Shown: positions 1 to 9,936, counted from the stretch's first letter. The stretch is DNA of 64,000 bases from Sphingobacterium alimentarium (GCF_004342685.1 NZ_SMBZ01000015.1:1-64000); one strand, 5' to 3'. The notes: generated by a model from the sequence alone, not told the origin. Numbers and translations are program-made.

Positions 1-10
1 TATAGTATAA

Positions 11-48
11 AAAAGCTCCATTTGAATTTTTCAAATGGAGCTTTTTTA
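11..48 (-). terminator. Intrinsic terminator after uvrA
   Basis: A 12-bp perfect stem (AGCTCCATTTGA at 14-25 with its complement at 31-42) has a short AT loop and is followed by a T-run on the minus strand. It lies directly after the uvrA stop codon. A-runs and T-runs flank both sides, so it could stop transcription in either direction. Confidence 0.85.
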
Positions 49-50
49 TT

Positions 51-2894
51 TTATTTCATCTCATGTTTTAAGAATCGAGCGGTTTCCGAATTTTTGACTT
101 TTAACAGTTCTTCCGGAGGTCCTGCAAATAATAGTTGTCCACCGCCACGACCGCCCTCTGGTCCCATATCAATGATCCAATCGGCAGTTTTGACTACATC
201 CAAATTGTGTTCGATAATCAATACTGTATTGCCTCGGTCGACCAGACGATTAATTACACCCAATAATACATTGACGTCCTCAAAATGCAAGCCTGTCGTT
301 GGCTCGTCCAAAATGTAAAACGTATTTCCTGTGTCTTTTTTCGAAAGTTCTGTAGCTAATTTCACGCGTTGCGCTTCACCTCCCGATAGAGTCGTAGAAG
401 ATTGTCCTAGTGTTAAATAACCTAAACCAACATCTTGTAAAGTCTTTATTTTACGGTAAATCGAAGGAATATGTTCGAAGAAATCTACCGCTTCATTTAT
501 ACTCATGTCCAACACATCCGAAATGGATTTACCTTTATAACGCACCTCTAGAGTTTCGCGGTTGTAGCGCTTTCCATTACAGGATTCACATGGTACTTGC
601 ACATCGGGCAAGAAGTTCATTTCAATGATTTTCATCCCAGCACCCTGACAGGTTTCGCATCTTCCGCCTTTCACATTAAAAGAGAATTGTCCGGGTTTAT
701 AACCACGGATTTTTGCTTCCGGGAGCTGTACATACAATGTACGGATGTCCGAAAATACGCCAGTATAGGTCGAAGGATTTGAGCGTGGTGTTCTACCGAT
801 GGGACTTTGATCAATTTCGATCACTTTGTCAATGTGCTTCAAACCTTCTATGCTTTTGTAAGGCATAGGAGCAGCTTTGGCGCGAAAAAAGTATTTATTA
901 AGAATCGGATACAGCGTACCTGTGATCAAGCTGGATTTACCAGAACCTGAAACCCCTGTCACCAATATGAGCTTCCCGAGTGGGAAGTCTACCGACACAT
1001 TTTGAAGGTTGTTGCCCGTAGCCCCTTGCAGAGACAACACATGACCGTTACCTTTTCTTCTTTCTTTTGGAATGGCAACTTCTTTTTTACCATTCATATA
1101 AGTAGCCGTCAGTGAATTGGCTTTGAGAATATCTTTCGGTGTGCCTTGTGCTACTACAGTACCACCGTGGATTCCTGCTGCAGGGCCCATATCTATGACA
1201 TAGTCTGCATTGAGGATCATGTCTTTGTCATGTTCGACCACGAGAACAGAGTTTCCAATGTCGCGTAGATTCTTCAAGGAATTAATCAGGCGCTCATTGT
1301 CCCGTTGGTGCAGACCTATACTTGGTTCGTCTAAGATGTACAATACATTGACCAGCTGTGAACCGATCTGTGTCGCAAGTCGAATGCGTTGCGCTTCACC
1401 ACCCGACAAGGTTTTGGATGAACGATTTAAAGTAAGGTAATTCAATCCCACATCAAGGAGAAAGCCAAGGCGTGTTCGGATCTCTTTTAAGATCTCAATG
1501 GCTATCGTTTTTTGCCTTTCATCCATTTTGTCCTCTACATTCGCTAGCCAGTCGGCTAATACCGAAATATCCATTGTTGCTAATTGCGCAATATTTTTGT
1601 CGGCAATTTTGAAGTGCAAAGATTCTTGCCGAAGTCTATCGCCTTGACATGTGGGACATACAACCTGCGTACGAAATTCTTCGAGTGCAGGAGCATCATC
1701 CGAATACTTGCCGTTTTGCTCTTCGAGCATCTTGAAAATTCCCGAAAAGGTCACCTTATATTCTCGAGCACCGTAGGAGCCATAGGATACGTTCAACGTT
1801 ATAGCTTCTTCGCCACCGAATAAGAGTGTATCAATCTGTTCTTCGGTTAGTTTTTCCACAGGATTCGTCAGCGAAATTTCGAATCGTTTCGCCGCAGCTC
1901 GGATTATCGCGCTATTCCAGCTTTCCTTCAATGCGCCTAATGGTACAATCGCACCTTTTTGGATGCTCAGCTTTTTGTCGGGAATAACAATATTCTTGTC
2001 AATTTCGAATATATATCCCAACCCATCGCATTTTGGACATGCGCCATATGGTGAATTGAATGAAAAAGTATTGGGTTGTGGTTCATCATAGGAAATACCC
2101 GATTCGGCATCCATGAGATACTTGCTAAAAAACTGTTCCTTGGTGTTATCACGGTCTACAATTTTGATAATGCCTTTGGATGCTTTCATCGCTTGGAGTA
2201 CCGATGTGTAGAGTCGCTTTTTGTCGTCTTGAGACGCTCTAAGTCTATCGATTACAATTTCGATGTCGTGGATTTTGTATCGATCGACCTGCATCTTGGG
2301 CACTAAATCCAAAACTTCGCCATCGACACGCACTTTGGAATAGCCTTGCTTGCGGATTTGTTCAAACAATTCGCGGTAATGTCCTTTACGACCTTTTACT
2401 ACGGGAGCTAAAATATTAATGCCTTCGTCTTTGAAATCCGAAAGTATGCGGTCTACAATTTGTTCTTCGGACATGCGTTGCATGCGTTTTCCAGTGACAT
2501 ACGAGTAGGCGTCGCTGGCGCGAGCATATAGAAGGCGGAGAAAGTCGTAAATTTCAGTGATAGTGCCGACGGTCGAACGAGGGTTTTTATTTGTAGTTTT
2601 TTGTTCGATCGAAATTACAGGGCTCAACCCCGCAATTTTGTCCACATCTGGTCTTTCTAAGCCACCTAAAAACTGACGGCTGTACGCCGAAAATGTCTCC
2701 ATGTAGCGACGTTGCCCTTCAGCATAGATGGTATCAAAAGCTAACGAAGATTTGCCTGAGCCACTCAGTCCTGTAATGACAACCAGTTCATTACGAGGAA
2801 AGGAAACATCAATGTTTTTTAGGTTATGAACACGAGCACCAAATACTTCTACTTCACTTTGATCCCCTAAATCTACTACTTTTGATTTTGACAT
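51..2894 (-). CDS. uvrA: Excinuclease ABC subunit A (UvrA)
   Basis: This is the damage-recognition ATPase of nucleotide excision repair; it acts with UvrB and UvrC on bulky DNA lesions in the cytoplasm. The protein has 947 residues, the usual length, and carries two ABC ATPase modules. Walker A motifs (GLSGSGKSS near residue 42 and GVSGSGKSS near 647) are each paired with an LSGGEAQR signature (near 495 and 835). CxxC pairs of the zinc modules are visible (CPKC, CPTC, CETC, CESC). The frame extends to a TTG at 2924, but that codon lies inside the probable promoter -7 box, so the ATG at 2894 ([10 protein letters not shown]) is chosen. The gene is monocistronic, with its own promoter and terminator. 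Confidence 0.97.
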   Translation of the reverse strand: MSKSKVVDLGDQSEVEVFGARVHNLKNIDVSFPRNELVVITGLSGSGKSSLAFDTIYAEGQRRYMETFSAYSRQFLGGLERPDVDKIAGLSPVISIEQKTTNKNPRSTVGTITEIYDFLRLLYARASDAYSYVTGKRMQRMSEEQIVDRILSDFKDEGINILAPVVKGRKGHYRELFEQIRKQGYSKVRVDGEVLDLVPKMQVDRYKIHDIEIVIDRLRASQDDKKRLYTSVLQAMKASKGIIKIVDRDNTKEQFFSKYLMDAESGISYDEPQPNTFSFNSPYGACPKCDGLGYIFEIDKNIVIPDKKLSIQKGAIVPLGALKESWNSAIIRAAAKRFEISLTNPVEKLTEEQIDTLLFGGEEAITLNVSYGSYGAREYKVTFSGIFKMLEEQNGKYSDDAPALEEFRTQVVCPTCQGDRLRQESLHFKIADKNIAQLATMDISVLADWLANVEDKMDERQKTIAIEILKEIRTRLGFLLDVGLNYLTLNRSSKTLSGGEAQRIRLATQIGSQLVNVLYILDEPSIGLHQRDNERLINSLKNLRDIGNSVLVVEHDKDMILNADYVIDMGPAAGIHGGTVVAQGTPKDILKANSLTATYMNGKKEVAIPKERRKGNGHVLSLQGATGNNLQNVSVDFPLGKLILVTGVSGSGKSSLITGTLYPILNKYFFRAKAAPMPYKSIEGLKHIDKVIEIDQSPIGRTPRSNPSTYTGVFSDIRTLYVQLPEAKIRGYKPGQFSFNVKGGRCETCQGAGMKIIEMNFLPDVQVPCESCNGKRYNRETLEVRYKGKSISDVLDMSINEAVDFFEHIPSIYRKIKTLQDVGLGYLTLGQSSTTLSGGEAQRVKLATELSKKDTGNTFYILDEPTTGLHFEDVNVLLGVINRLVDRGNTVLIIEHNLDVVKTADWIIDMGPEGGRGGGQLLFAGPPEELLKVKNSETARFLKHEMK

Positions 2895-2921
2895 ATTGGC
2901 ATTTAAAAATTTTAGAACTTG

Positions 2922-2929
2922 CAAAGTTA
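2922..2929 (-). promoter_or_regulatory. uvrA promoter -7 box (TAACTTTG)
   Basis: TAACTTTG on the minus strand matches the Bacteroidota -7 consensus TAnnTTTG. It would start transcription about 20 nt upstream of the ATG at 2894. No convincing -33 TTTG is visible. The box overlaps the upstream TTG codon and thus argues against the longer uvrA start. Confidence 0.55.
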
Positions 2930-3029
2930 CTGATTATTAAGCGGAATTGCTACAGATGGCTTGGTTGTTGTTACGGAATATTATATTAATATGATGAATA
3001 TTTATTAATCCTACTTAAAAAAACAGACT

Positions 3030-4076
3030 TTGAAAAAGTTAGATTTGAACCGTCAAGAGAAGGAAATCGTTGAGCATGCGCTTGATTTTTGGCGTGAAAA
3101 CCAGTTATTAGAAAATGAAAAAGCTACTGAGCTAAAATCAACTATTGATGAGCGAAGTTTTGAATGGAAAGTATTGGCTCGCTATGCATTTTGGGTGGCG
3201 TTGGTGTCCTTGATTTTTTCTGTGGTATCCTTGTTTGCGGACAATACTTTAGAAAAGTTTGTGCAGCAATTTTACGCGACTCCGAATGTGGTGTTTTGTT
3301 TGTTTTTCGCAGGCATAGCCGTATTGTTTTACTATTGGGGCTTTCGCAATAAAAAACTTTATCCGGAGAAGGCTTTTTCCAACGAGACCTTAATGTTGGC
3401 CGGATCTTTCGCTACTGCAGCCTGCATCGGATTCTTAGGTCAGATATTAGATCGGGATAATTATTTCTTTTCTCTGCTGTTTTTTCTTTCCATTGTCATA
3501 TATGGACTGTTGTCGGTCAAATTGCAATCCAAGCTAATCTGGGTTTTTACGTTGGTGGCCCTGGCTATTTGGTTTGCTACAGAAACCGCTTATCGCAGTG
3601 ATTGGGGCTGGAAATTTTGGGGCATGAATTATCCATTGCGATTTACAATTTTTGGGATAATATTGACCCTGTGTGCGGTTTTCGTACAGCCTAAGTTTAA
3701 TTCGCTTAAACCTTTTAAGTCGACCAGTGTTGTCATCGGCTTACTGTATAGCATGATTGCATTATGGTGCTTGTCCATTTTTGGAAATTACAGTGACTTT
3801 GACGCTTGGACACAAATCCGGCAGTATGAGATATTGTATTGGGGTATTTTGGCTATACTATTATCGTTGGGTCTAGCTATCTATGGATTGAAGCGTAAGG
3901 ATAATGTGCTGCGCGATATCGGCTTTGTGTTCTTTCTGCTCAATTTATATACCCGGTTTGTGGAATATTTATGGGATAATATTAATCGGACAATCTTTTT
4001 CCTGATACTGGCTGTATCATTTTGGGTGGTCGGCAGATGGTCCGAAAAAATATGGAAGAACAAGGCTAGAGTCTGA
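3030..4076 (+). CDS. Polytopic membrane protein, DUF2157-like
   Basis: This is a predicted inner-membrane protein of 348 residues. A charged N-terminal cytoplasmic segment (residues 1-48) is followed by about nine or ten hydrophobic helices (roughly 52-72, 85-105, 113-135, 140-160 and onward) and a basic C-terminus. The organisation resembles DUF2157 proteins of Bacteroidota, whose function is unknown. The start is a TTG at 3030. An in-frame stop lies just upstream and no ATG occurs before the first membrane helix, so TTG is the only reasonable choice. It is transcribed away from uvrA and ends at a bidirectional terminator shared with the OsmC gene. The family assignment is moderate. Confidence 0.75.
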   Translation: MKKLDLNRQEKEIVEHALDFWRENQLLENEKATELKSTIDERSFEWKVLARYAFWVALVSLIFSVVSLFADNTLEKFVQQFYATPNVVFCLFFAGIAVLFYYWGFRNKKLYPEKAFSNETLMLAGSFATAACIGFLGQILDRDNYFFSLLFFLSIVIYGLLSVKLQSKLIWVFTLVALAIWFATETAYRSDWGWKFWGMNYPLRFTIFGIILTLCAVFVQPKFNSLKPFKSTSVVIGLLYSMIALWCLSIFGNYSDFDAWTQIRQYEILYWGILAILLSLGLAIYGLKRKDNVLRDIGFVFFLLNLYTRFVEYLWDNINRTIFFLILAVSFWVVGRWSEKIWKNKARV

Positions 4077-4104
4077 ATGCCTCAGGTATTCTTTAATAAT
4101 TAAT

Positions 4105-4142
4105 AAAGCCATCCAATCGGTATAGATTGGATGGCTTTGTTT
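4105..4142. terminator. Bidirectional terminator between converging genes
   Basis: A 14-bp stem (4105-4118 pairing with 4125-4138) with a 6-nt loop is flanked by A-rich and T-rich runs. It sits between the converging membrane-protein and OsmC genes and can serve both. Confidence 0.85.
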
Positions 4143-4165
4143 TGAGTCAACTTACTCAGCAGTTT

Positions 4166-4582
4166 TTAGTTGATCTTAATGCTGTAGGTAATATCAATAC
4201 CACCTGCAGCTAACATATCGTGGACCGAACAGTATTTTTTTACAGCCAACTCAGCTGCTTTTTGAGCTTTAATCTCGTCAATATTACCTTTTAATGAGAA
4301 GCTAATGTGAATCTTGGTGAAAACATTAGGTATCTCGTCTCTTCTTTCTCCGGCCACTTCAACCTGTATGTCTTGAATGTCTTGACGCTGCTTTTGAAGT
4401 ATTGTGGTCAGATCGAAAACGCTGCATGAGCCCAATGCCATAAGCACCAATTCCATAGGTCTTACCCCTTTACCTTCTCCGCCGATAGCTTCAGAGCCAT
4501 CGATATTAACTTTTACGTCGGATAGTTCACTTGATGCCTCAAAGTGAACGGCGTTATTTATGCGTTGTAATGAAACTTTCAT
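4166..4582 (-). CDS. OsmC/Ohr family peroxide-reducing protein
   Basis: OsmC-family proteins are homodimeric thiol peroxidases that remove organic hydroperoxides in the cytoplasm. The 138-residue length is typical. Both reactive cysteines are present: Cys53 in ALGSCSVFD and Cys118 in KKYCSVHDM, preceded by the conserved GGEGKGVRPMEL segment. It resembles the broad OsmC/YhfA branch more than the Ohr branch. It appears monocistronic, with terminators on both sides, and lies in a region also carrying a thiol peroxidase. The physiological substrate cannot be told from sequence. Confidence 0.9.
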   Translation of the reverse strand: MKVSLQRINNAVHFEASSELSDVKVNIDGSEAIGGEGKGVRPMELVLMALGSCSVFDLTTILQKQRQDIQDIQVEVAGERRDEIPNVFTKIHISFSLKGNIDEIKAQKAAELAVKKYCSVHDMLAAGGIDITYSIKIN

Positions 4583-4605
4583 ATCGTATATCTAAATATG
4601 TACTA

Positions 4606-4650
4606 AAATAAGAAAAGGTCGCATGTATACGCGACCTTTTCTTATTTTTT
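4606..4650 (-). terminator. Terminator after the SGNH lipoprotein gene
   Basis: A 16-bp perfect stem (4606-4621 with 4630-4645) has an 8-nt loop. It separates the end of the porin/SGNH operon from the downstream osmC-like gene; both are on the minus strand. Confidence 0.8.
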
Positions 4651-4663
4651 GATGCAAAAATGA

Positions 4664-5968
4664 TTAAGGCATTTTTACACCTCTATAATTCGAAATGTCA
4701 ACTTTTTCTAGTTTTGTGCCATATTTTGCGTTGATTGAATCAATCACTAAATTAGCCATGATTGCATTTCCCATAGGAGTCAAGTGGATACCATCCAATG
4801 AAAATGCATTACCTGAAATAAATGCCGACGAAACACCGATACCATTAAAGATCATCCCTGTCTTCAATCTTGTCAATAAGCTATTCGCATCTGCGACCGC
4901 TAAATTCTTTTGGTTCGCAATATCCTTTATCACATTATTCAAATCAGTAATGTGTGTTTTGATTGCAGAAGCTTCTTGAATATCTAATACATACTTATCT
5001 TCAATTGGATTTAAGGGGTGGAAACCGTAAGGTATCATTCCTGCATTAGGTTTGCCTAACAAGGTAGATGCTAATGAAGAGAACGGCAACACGAACATAT
5101 CGTTATCCGTAGCAGCGCGCGGACCTGTTTTAGTAGCAATGTATAGATCATTAATCGTGGTCCCTGCAGCTGCAGATGCCGCATCTAATAATGCTCTACG
5201 GGTTACTGTCGTGAAAAAAGGAATAGCCGTTACATCAGGTATTGTTGCTACCACACCTTTTTGTCCTTTTGCAGTCAATTGAGTGATAAATTGTGTATAA
5301 ACCGCGCGGAATGTATTCACTGCTGTCAATACTGTTGTTCCAGTTGGGCTATCATTTACTGCGCCATTTGTCGCATACCCCAATACATCATTGTTACCTA
5401 ACCAAAATGAAAAGAATGTATGGTCTCTGTTACCTACGAATTCCTGGTAGCTTTTTCGGCCTACCTCTCCATCAGGCAATAAGCGTGAGAAATACATGTT
5501 TCCAGCACTTACTAATCCTACTCCAGAGTGATCTAAACGCATACCCGGAATACCGAAATTATTGATTTCTCCAGTGTATTTAGCCAAAACGCCTGCGGCG
5601 GTATAAGCTAGTTTATCTGTTACAGATTCCGTTACAGGTCTGCCATTTTCTAAAGCTTTCAGACGTATATAGCCCGAGCCATTTGATTGTGCTTCACTGA
5701 AAAATGGTGTTGCAAATTCTCCACCTCCATGTGTTTTCATTTTCTCAGCAATAAGATTTGGAAAAGCCACTTGCTGACCTTCCAGGTATAATCCACCATC
5801 CGCAAATCCAGCTGTCAATGAATTGCCGACAGCGATGTATTTAGAAAAATCCACATTTTGGGTGGCAGGTGCGAATTCTCGAGATATCTCTGGTTTACAT
5901 GAAGCAGCAAATACTGCCATTGTAGCTATACCTAGATATAATTTTATATTTTTTTGAAAAGTTTTCAT
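4664..5968 (-). CDS. SGNH/GDSL-family lipoprotein hydrolase
   Basis: This is a predicted lipid-anchored esterase or lipase of the SGNH superfamily. From the ATG at 5968 the protein has 434 residues. A lipoprotein signal ends at Cys24 (FAASCKPE). Block I is GNSLTAG with the nucleophile Ser50; the block III-like segment is FWLGNNDVLG; the C-terminal block V is DGIHLTPMGNAI with the Asp-His pair. An in-frame ATG at 5968+12 (5980) overlaps the stop codon of the upstream porin as ATGGTAA, so translational coupling from either codon is possible. Pairing with a FadL-type porin is common in Bacteroidota and suggests hydrolysis of a lipid or ester whose product passes through the porin. Confidence 0.85.
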   Translation of the reverse strand: MKTFQKNIKLYLGIATMAVFAASCKPEISREFAPATQNVDFSKYIAVGNSLTAGFADGGLYLEGQQVAFPNLIAEKMKTHGGGEFATPFFSEAQSNGSGYIRLKALENGRPVTESVTDKLAYTAAGVLAKYTGEINNFGIPGMRLDHSGVGLVSAGNMYFSRLLPDGEVGRKSYQEFVGNRDHTFFSFWLGNNDVLGYATNGAVNDSPTGTTVLTAVNTFRAVYTQFITQLTAKGQKGVVATIPDVTAIPFFTTVTRRALLDAASAAAGTTINDLYIATKTGPRAATDNDMFVLPFSSLASTLLGKPNAGMIPYGFHPLNPIEDKYVLDIQEASAIKTHITDLNNVIKDIANQKNLAVADANSLLTRLKTGMIFNGIGVSSAFISGNAFSLDGIHLTPMGNAIMANLVIDSINAKYGTKLEKVDISNYRGVKMP

Positions 5969-5973
5969 CGTAA

Positions 5974-7194
5974 TTACCATTTATAGGTTAAAGAAATGCC
6001 TGGAGCATGAATATTTGTCTTATAAGTACCGCTCATGCGGGTCTCTACGTTTGTTGTAGTTCTTTCCATGATGCGTTGGAAGGTGTAAGCTCCCGATAAG
6101 TCAAATTTGTCAGATAGGGTGTAAGTGAAACCGACAGAGCCCATTATACGATTATTATCTGGTGTTTCGGCATATACATATTGACTGCGTACAGGTGTGT
6201 ATACATAACCAATACCAGTACGTAAAGCTAATTTATCGTTGGCCGTGTAGTTTAATCCTACTTTACCTGATAAAGCATTTTCATATTTTTTAGTTTGCTC
6301 CGTGTCCGCAAGTACAGGAGTATTGTCTTCGTAATCAAAAACTAATTTTTTGTAAATACTATAGCCTATAAATGTCGCGTCACCCGCTAAGTCTAACTTT
6401 TCATTCAGCGGCAATGAAATTCCGATGTTAAATGACGAAGGAAGTGGTAATTCTGCAGAAAACTTGGTCGAAGGGAATGAAGCAGCTACGGCAGCAGGCA
6501 CTGTGAATTCAGCGTCTCCATCTTCAAGCTTCGTGCGTACATGCGAACGGTAGCTTAATGAGATTGCAAACTCGTCTTCTAGATGATAGTGAGCACCTAT
6601 ATTGAACCCCATTCCTGTACCCATACCACTTAATTCCGCTCTTCCTGGATTACCATTTTGATCAAATACTGGAATCGAACGCGATAGGTCTACTGTACCG
6701 ATGTTGTACACAAAACCACCACCAATACCAAAGTTTTCGGTCAGTTTGAAACTTAATGTAGGCTGAATATAGATGGCACGTAATGCTAAATGGTTCAGTT
6801 CGAATCTACCTGGCCATTCTGTACCCCAATCTACCGCACCCCCGAAAGGTGTATAGACACCAATACCAGCTTTCCACCAGCTGTTTTTTGGTCCGAAAGA
6901 AGCAAAAATAGAAAAGGGTGGAGAGATTTGAAATTTGGTGTTGTGCTGCACATTGCTGTTGATTTCTTGGAATGCAGATCTATACATTACCGCCGAAGCG
7001 CCTACAGATATCGCATTATTAGCTGATTTCACTAGGGCACCAGGGTTGTAAAATATACTGGTCTCATCGACAAATAATGCTGATCCTGCACCAGACATAC
7101 CTAGCGCTCTAATGCCTTGGGTGTTCACTTGTGAACCTTGGGCAAATGTTAGTGTGGGACTTGCCAGCAAGAGGGCAAAAAGTAGTTTTCTCAT
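5974..7194 (-). CDS. FadL/OmpP1/TodX-family outer-membrane transporter
   Basis: The 406-residue protein has a signal peptide (cleavage near residue 18, TFAQG) and the FadL-family N-terminus (TQGIRALGMSGAGSALFVDE followed by IFYNPGAL), then repeated amphipathic strands ending in an aromatic residue (TYKW). FadL proteins are 14-strand barrels that take up long-chain fatty acids and other hydrophobic molecules. It is the first gene of a two-gene operon whose stop overlaps the possible start of the SGNH lipoprotein, suggesting joint use of a hydrophobic ester. The gene is divergent from tpx. Confidence 0.9.
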   Translation of the reverse strand: MRKLLFALLLASPTLTFAQGSQVNTQGIRALGMSGAGSALFVDETSIFYNPGALVKSANNAISVGASAVMYRSAFQEINSNVQHNTKFQISPPFSIFASFGPKNSWWKAGIGVYTPFGGAVDWGTEWPGRFELNHLALRAIYIQPTLSFKLTENFGIGGGFVYNIGTVDLSRSIPVFDQNGNPGRAELSGMGTGMGFNIGAHYHLEDEFAISLSYRSHVRTKLEDGDAEFTVPAAVAASFPSTKFSAELPLPSSFNIGISLPLNEKLDLAGDATFIGYSIYKKLVFDYEDNTPVLADTEQTKKYENALSGKVGLNYTANDKLALRTGIGYVYTPVRSQYVYAETPDNNRIMGSVGFTYTLSDKFDLSGAYTFQRIMERTTTNVETRMSGTYKTNIHAPGISLTYKW

Positions 7195-7321
7195 ATGACG
7201 TGAGGTTAGCTTTGATAAAAATAATATGCTAACATAGTATTTTTTTTATAAATAAAATAATATTTTGACTTTTTTTGATTAATGTAAATGATTAACTTAA
7301 CAATCAAAATATATTATTATT

Positions 7322-7819
7322 ATGAGTCAAGTAACATTTAAAGGAACACCTGTTAGTACAAATGGTTCACTTCCGATAGTAGGAGAACAGGCTCCGGATT
7401 TTTCGTTGACAGCAAGTGATTTGTCGCAAAAGTCTATAAAAGATTTTAAAGGAAAAAGAATAATCCTTAATATTTTCCCTAGTGTGGATACAGGTACATG
7501 TGCAGCTTCTGTACGTACATTCAATGAAATTGCTTCATCTTTGGACAATACCGTCGTATTATGTATTTCTAGAGATTTACCTTTTGCGCAAAGCAGATTC
7601 TGTTCAGCTAATGGAATTGAGAATGTGCATTCTTTGTCGGAATATAAAGATTCTTCATTTTCAGAAGCTTATGGAGTTCGATTTGCCGATGGTCCTTTGG
7701 AAGGATTATTAAGTCGTGCTGTGATCGTGATAGATGATGCGGGAAAAGTTGTCTATACGGAGCAAGTTAAAGAAGTTACCGAAGAGCCTAATTATGAGGC
7801 TGCTTTAGAGATGTTATAA
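7322..7819 (+). CDS. tpx: Thiol peroxidase (Tpx, atypical 2-Cys peroxiredoxin)
   Basis: Tpx reduces hydrogen peroxide and alkyl hydroperoxides using thioredoxin. The 165-residue protein shows the family layout: peroxidatic Cys60 in FPSVDTGTCAASV, resolving Cys94 in SRFCSANG, and the preceding GEQAPDFSL strand. Length matches the family. The gene is alone, divergent from the FadL-type gene, and followed by a strong hairpin terminator. The 127-bp divergent region is very AT-rich and no clear promoter boxes were identified there. Confidence 0.96.
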   Translation: MSQVTFKGTPVSTNGSLPIVGEQAPDFSLTASDLSQKSIKDFKGKRIILNIFPSVDTGTCAASVRTFNEIASSLDNTVVLCISRDLPFAQSRFCSANGIENVHSLSEYKDSSFSEAYGVRFADGPLEGLLSRAVIVIDDAGKVVYTEQVKEVTEEPNYEAALEML

Positions 7820-7825
7820 TACCAA

Positions 7826-7872
7826 AGGTGCTAAGCTATGGTGGATTTGTCACCATTCTTAGCACTTTTTTG
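7826..7872 (+). terminator. Terminator after tpx
   Basis: A long hairpin with one small internal mismatch (GGTGCTAAG..ATGGTG pairing with CACCAT..CTTAGCACT) is followed by TTTTTTTG. It lies just after the tpx stop codon. Confidence 0.8.
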
Positions 7873-7896
7873 TGTAATTAATTATAATATTGCAGC

Positions 7897-8766
7897 ATGC
7901 AATTCTCAGACGCCCAACCTTCCGTTTTAGTTTATGATTCAGGCACATCTATCGGATTATTTTTGACACAGGAACTCATCGGCAAAGGTCTAAAAGTACA
8001 TTTACTTTTAAGCGAACCATCTGCCAATTCATCCCTTTATGGATCTATTGTCAAGGATAAAAATCTATTCGAAATACATGAATTTTCTGGCGATTGTTTA
8101 AGCAACTATAACGCTATTATTTTTCCTCATCAACCTCAAAAAATTTTTATTCCCCCTCCAAAATTAGTATTGAATAAGTTGTTTTCATCGGAGTTGGATA
8201 AAAGCCCAATTCAAGGTGTGGATGATGGACGGGTATCTTTAATTGGCTATGCGCAGAATCAGGGAATCGAAGTGATTCAAACTCCCGGATATTATTGTAC
8301 CGATATAGAAATGGAGCATATTATTGACGCAATAATAGCCTATTTAAAATCATCAAACCGCTATCTTCTCGTTAATTCTTTAGATGTGCCCTTGTGGATA
8401 TCCTCACAGGATAATCTTCCGCTATCAAGCAATTTTGAAGATATGGAGTTTGAAAAACTCCAACAATATTACAGCTTGCAACTCCGCGACGTAATCAAAG
8501 TAGTCTTTGAGGTCGTCGGAGCAGAACTCGAATTCTGTGGACGTGGACCGCAAGAGCGAGGTATAATTGTTGATTACGAAAATGAATTGCTGGTCGAAAG
8601 CACCCATATTCGCTTAGGCAATACTGTTGTCAAAATTAATGACACTTTGCACGAACAGTTATCTGATAATTTTACCTCTCCTGTCAAAACATCAGATTCA
8701 TATGAAATTAATGATTCGTTAATAGATTGGCTAAAAAGATTAACCCATAAGAAAGTGCTTAAGTAA
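7897..8766 (+). CDS. Degenerate GDP-mannose 4,6-dehydratase-like (SDR) protein
   Basis: The 289-residue protein has no clear named family, but both ends resemble the extended short-chain dehydrogenase GMD. The N-terminus VLVYDSGTSIGLFLTQELI (10-28) looks like a Rossmann strand with an altered glycine loop. Residues 197-222 (RDVIKVVFEVVGAELEFCGRG) resemble the substrate-binding end of GMD. The YxxxK catalytic pair is not evident and the middle is shortened. It is therefore probably a non-catalytic or repurposed paralogue; this is inference from remembered family motifs. Neighbours (tpx, a coiled-coil membrane protein) give no pathway. The 147-bp gap downstream holds no clear terminator. Confidence 0.6.
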   Translation: MQFSDAQPSVLVYDSGTSIGLFLTQELIGKGLKVHLLLSEPSANSSLYGSIVKDKNLFEIHEFSGDCLSNYNAIIFPHQPQKIFIPPPKLVLNKLFSSELDKSPIQGVDDGRVSLIGYAQNQGIEVIQTPGYYCTDIEMEHIIDAIIAYLKSSNRYLLVNSLDVPLWISSQDNLPLSSNFEDMEFEKLQQYYSLQLRDVIKVVFEVVGAELEFCGRGPQERGIIVDYENELLVESTHIRLGNTVVKINDTLHEQLSDNFTSPVKTSDSYEINDSLIDWLKRLTHKKVLK

Positions 8767-8913
8767 TTGATATTTAATTTATTGAATGGTGTGGTGGGGT
8801 AGTTGAGTTAATTGCGGTGAAAATATAAAGGCTTAAGTTACTTTGGAATAGTTTTTGATGTAGTTGTTCATCTATGAAATACAAAATAGTACGAGTAACT
8901 AGGGAGCAGGATT

Positions 8914-9852
8914 ATGGCAGAAAAAGTAGCTGAAGTAATTAATAAGTCTGAAAACGAAATAAAGACGAATAAAGACAGATCTAAGATTTATTTCTTTATG
9001 GTAGCTATTATTGCCTTGCTAGCCACGAATGTCTATTTCTATGTGAAATATAAATCGTCCGGCGAGAAGCTATATACCCTAACCCTTCAGAAGGAAAAGC
9101 TGCAAATTGAGATTGATAGAATAGAAGCGGAACTTGACAATATAGACCGTCAGAATATTCAAGATTTACCTGCAGAAGTCGTGCAGCAGCAACAGAATGC
9201 GCGTCAAATAATTGCTGATTTGCGGTCCGCATTAGAAGAAAATAATGTTTCTGATAGCCAAATCCAAATAGCGAATACACAGGTTGAGACATTGAAAAAC
9301 AACGTCTCTAAGTTGTTGAATGAAGTGAACGATCTCAAGATTCAGAACGAAATGCTGAAACGAGAGAATGTCGAACTCCAAGGAACAGTACGTGAAAAAA
9401 TTACGACCGTAGAAAAATTGACTAATGATAATTCGGCACTAAATGAAAAAGTGATGATCGCAGCGTCGCTCAAAGTGTCCAATATCGTCATAAATGGTGT
9501 AGAACAGAAAAAGAATGGCAATTTGGAAATAGAAACCAGAGCCAAACGCGCCGATAAATTACAGATCAAGTTTACCATTGTAGATAATCCACTTGCCAAA
9601 AAAGGCAGAAAAGAAATATATGCACGTGTGATAGATCCACAAGGTAATCTTATCGCGGCAAGTAACGATGTATTCTATGTACATGGCGATAAATTACAGT
9701 ATACATTCAAAGAGAATATAAATTTCACCAATAATGGTGAAGAGTATCAACTGTTATGGAGTGATAACCATAAGCTTAAGAAAGGCGCTTATACCGTATT
9801 ATTATATGCTGATAATGCGATCATGGGACGGTCTAGCGTAGTACTGAAATAG
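8914..9852 (+). CDS. Membrane-anchored coiled-coil protein of unknown function
   Basis: The 312-residue protein starts with a lysine-rich cytoplasmic tail, has one transmembrane helix (about 25-45), then a long coiled coil (about 50-185) rich in Glu, Gln, Asn and Lys heptads. A C-terminal beta-rich domain (about 190-312) with an Ig-like pattern (KIYARVIDPQGNLI-type strands) follows. The topology suggests an envelope-spanning spacer or scaffold with its globular domain in the periplasm. No enzymatic motif is seen. It has its own leader and a strong terminator, so it is probably a single-gene unit. Confidence 0.75.
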   Translation: MAEKVAEVINKSENEIKTNKDRSKIYFFMVAIIALLATNVYFYVKYKSSGEKLYTLTLQKEKLQIEIDRIEAELDNIDRQNIQDLPAEVVQQQQNARQIIADLRSALEENNVSDSQIQIANTQVETLKNNVSKLLNEVNDLKIQNEMLKRENVELQGTVREKITTVEKLTNDNSALNEKVMIAASLKVSNIVINGVEQKKNGNLEIETRAKRADKLQIKFTIVDNPLAKKGRKEIYARVIDPQGNLIAASNDVFYVHGDKLQYTFKENINFTNNGEEYQLLWSDNHKLKKGAYTVLLYADNAIMGRSSVVLK

Positions 9853-9894
9853 AAAAGTTATTAAGATAAATAAGCACACTTTATACGTTTTATT

Positions 9895-9936
9895 AAGAGA
9901 GCCTTCTAATCACTAGAAGGCTCTCTTACTTTTTTG
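9895..9936 (+). terminator. Terminator after the coiled-coil protein gene
   Basis: A 14-bp stem (9895-9908 with 9914-9927) has a 5-nt loop and is followed by a T-rich tract ending near 9936. Confidence 0.85.

Noticed and set aside
2895-2924. Longer uvrA start at TTG 2924
   Set aside because: The codon overlaps a TAnnTTTG box and the added residues do not resemble UvrA N-termini.
5969-5980. ATG at 5980 as the start of the SGNH lipoprotein
   Set aside because: Possible through the ATGGTAA overlap, but the ATG at 5968 directly begins a standard signal peptide; kept only as an alternative.
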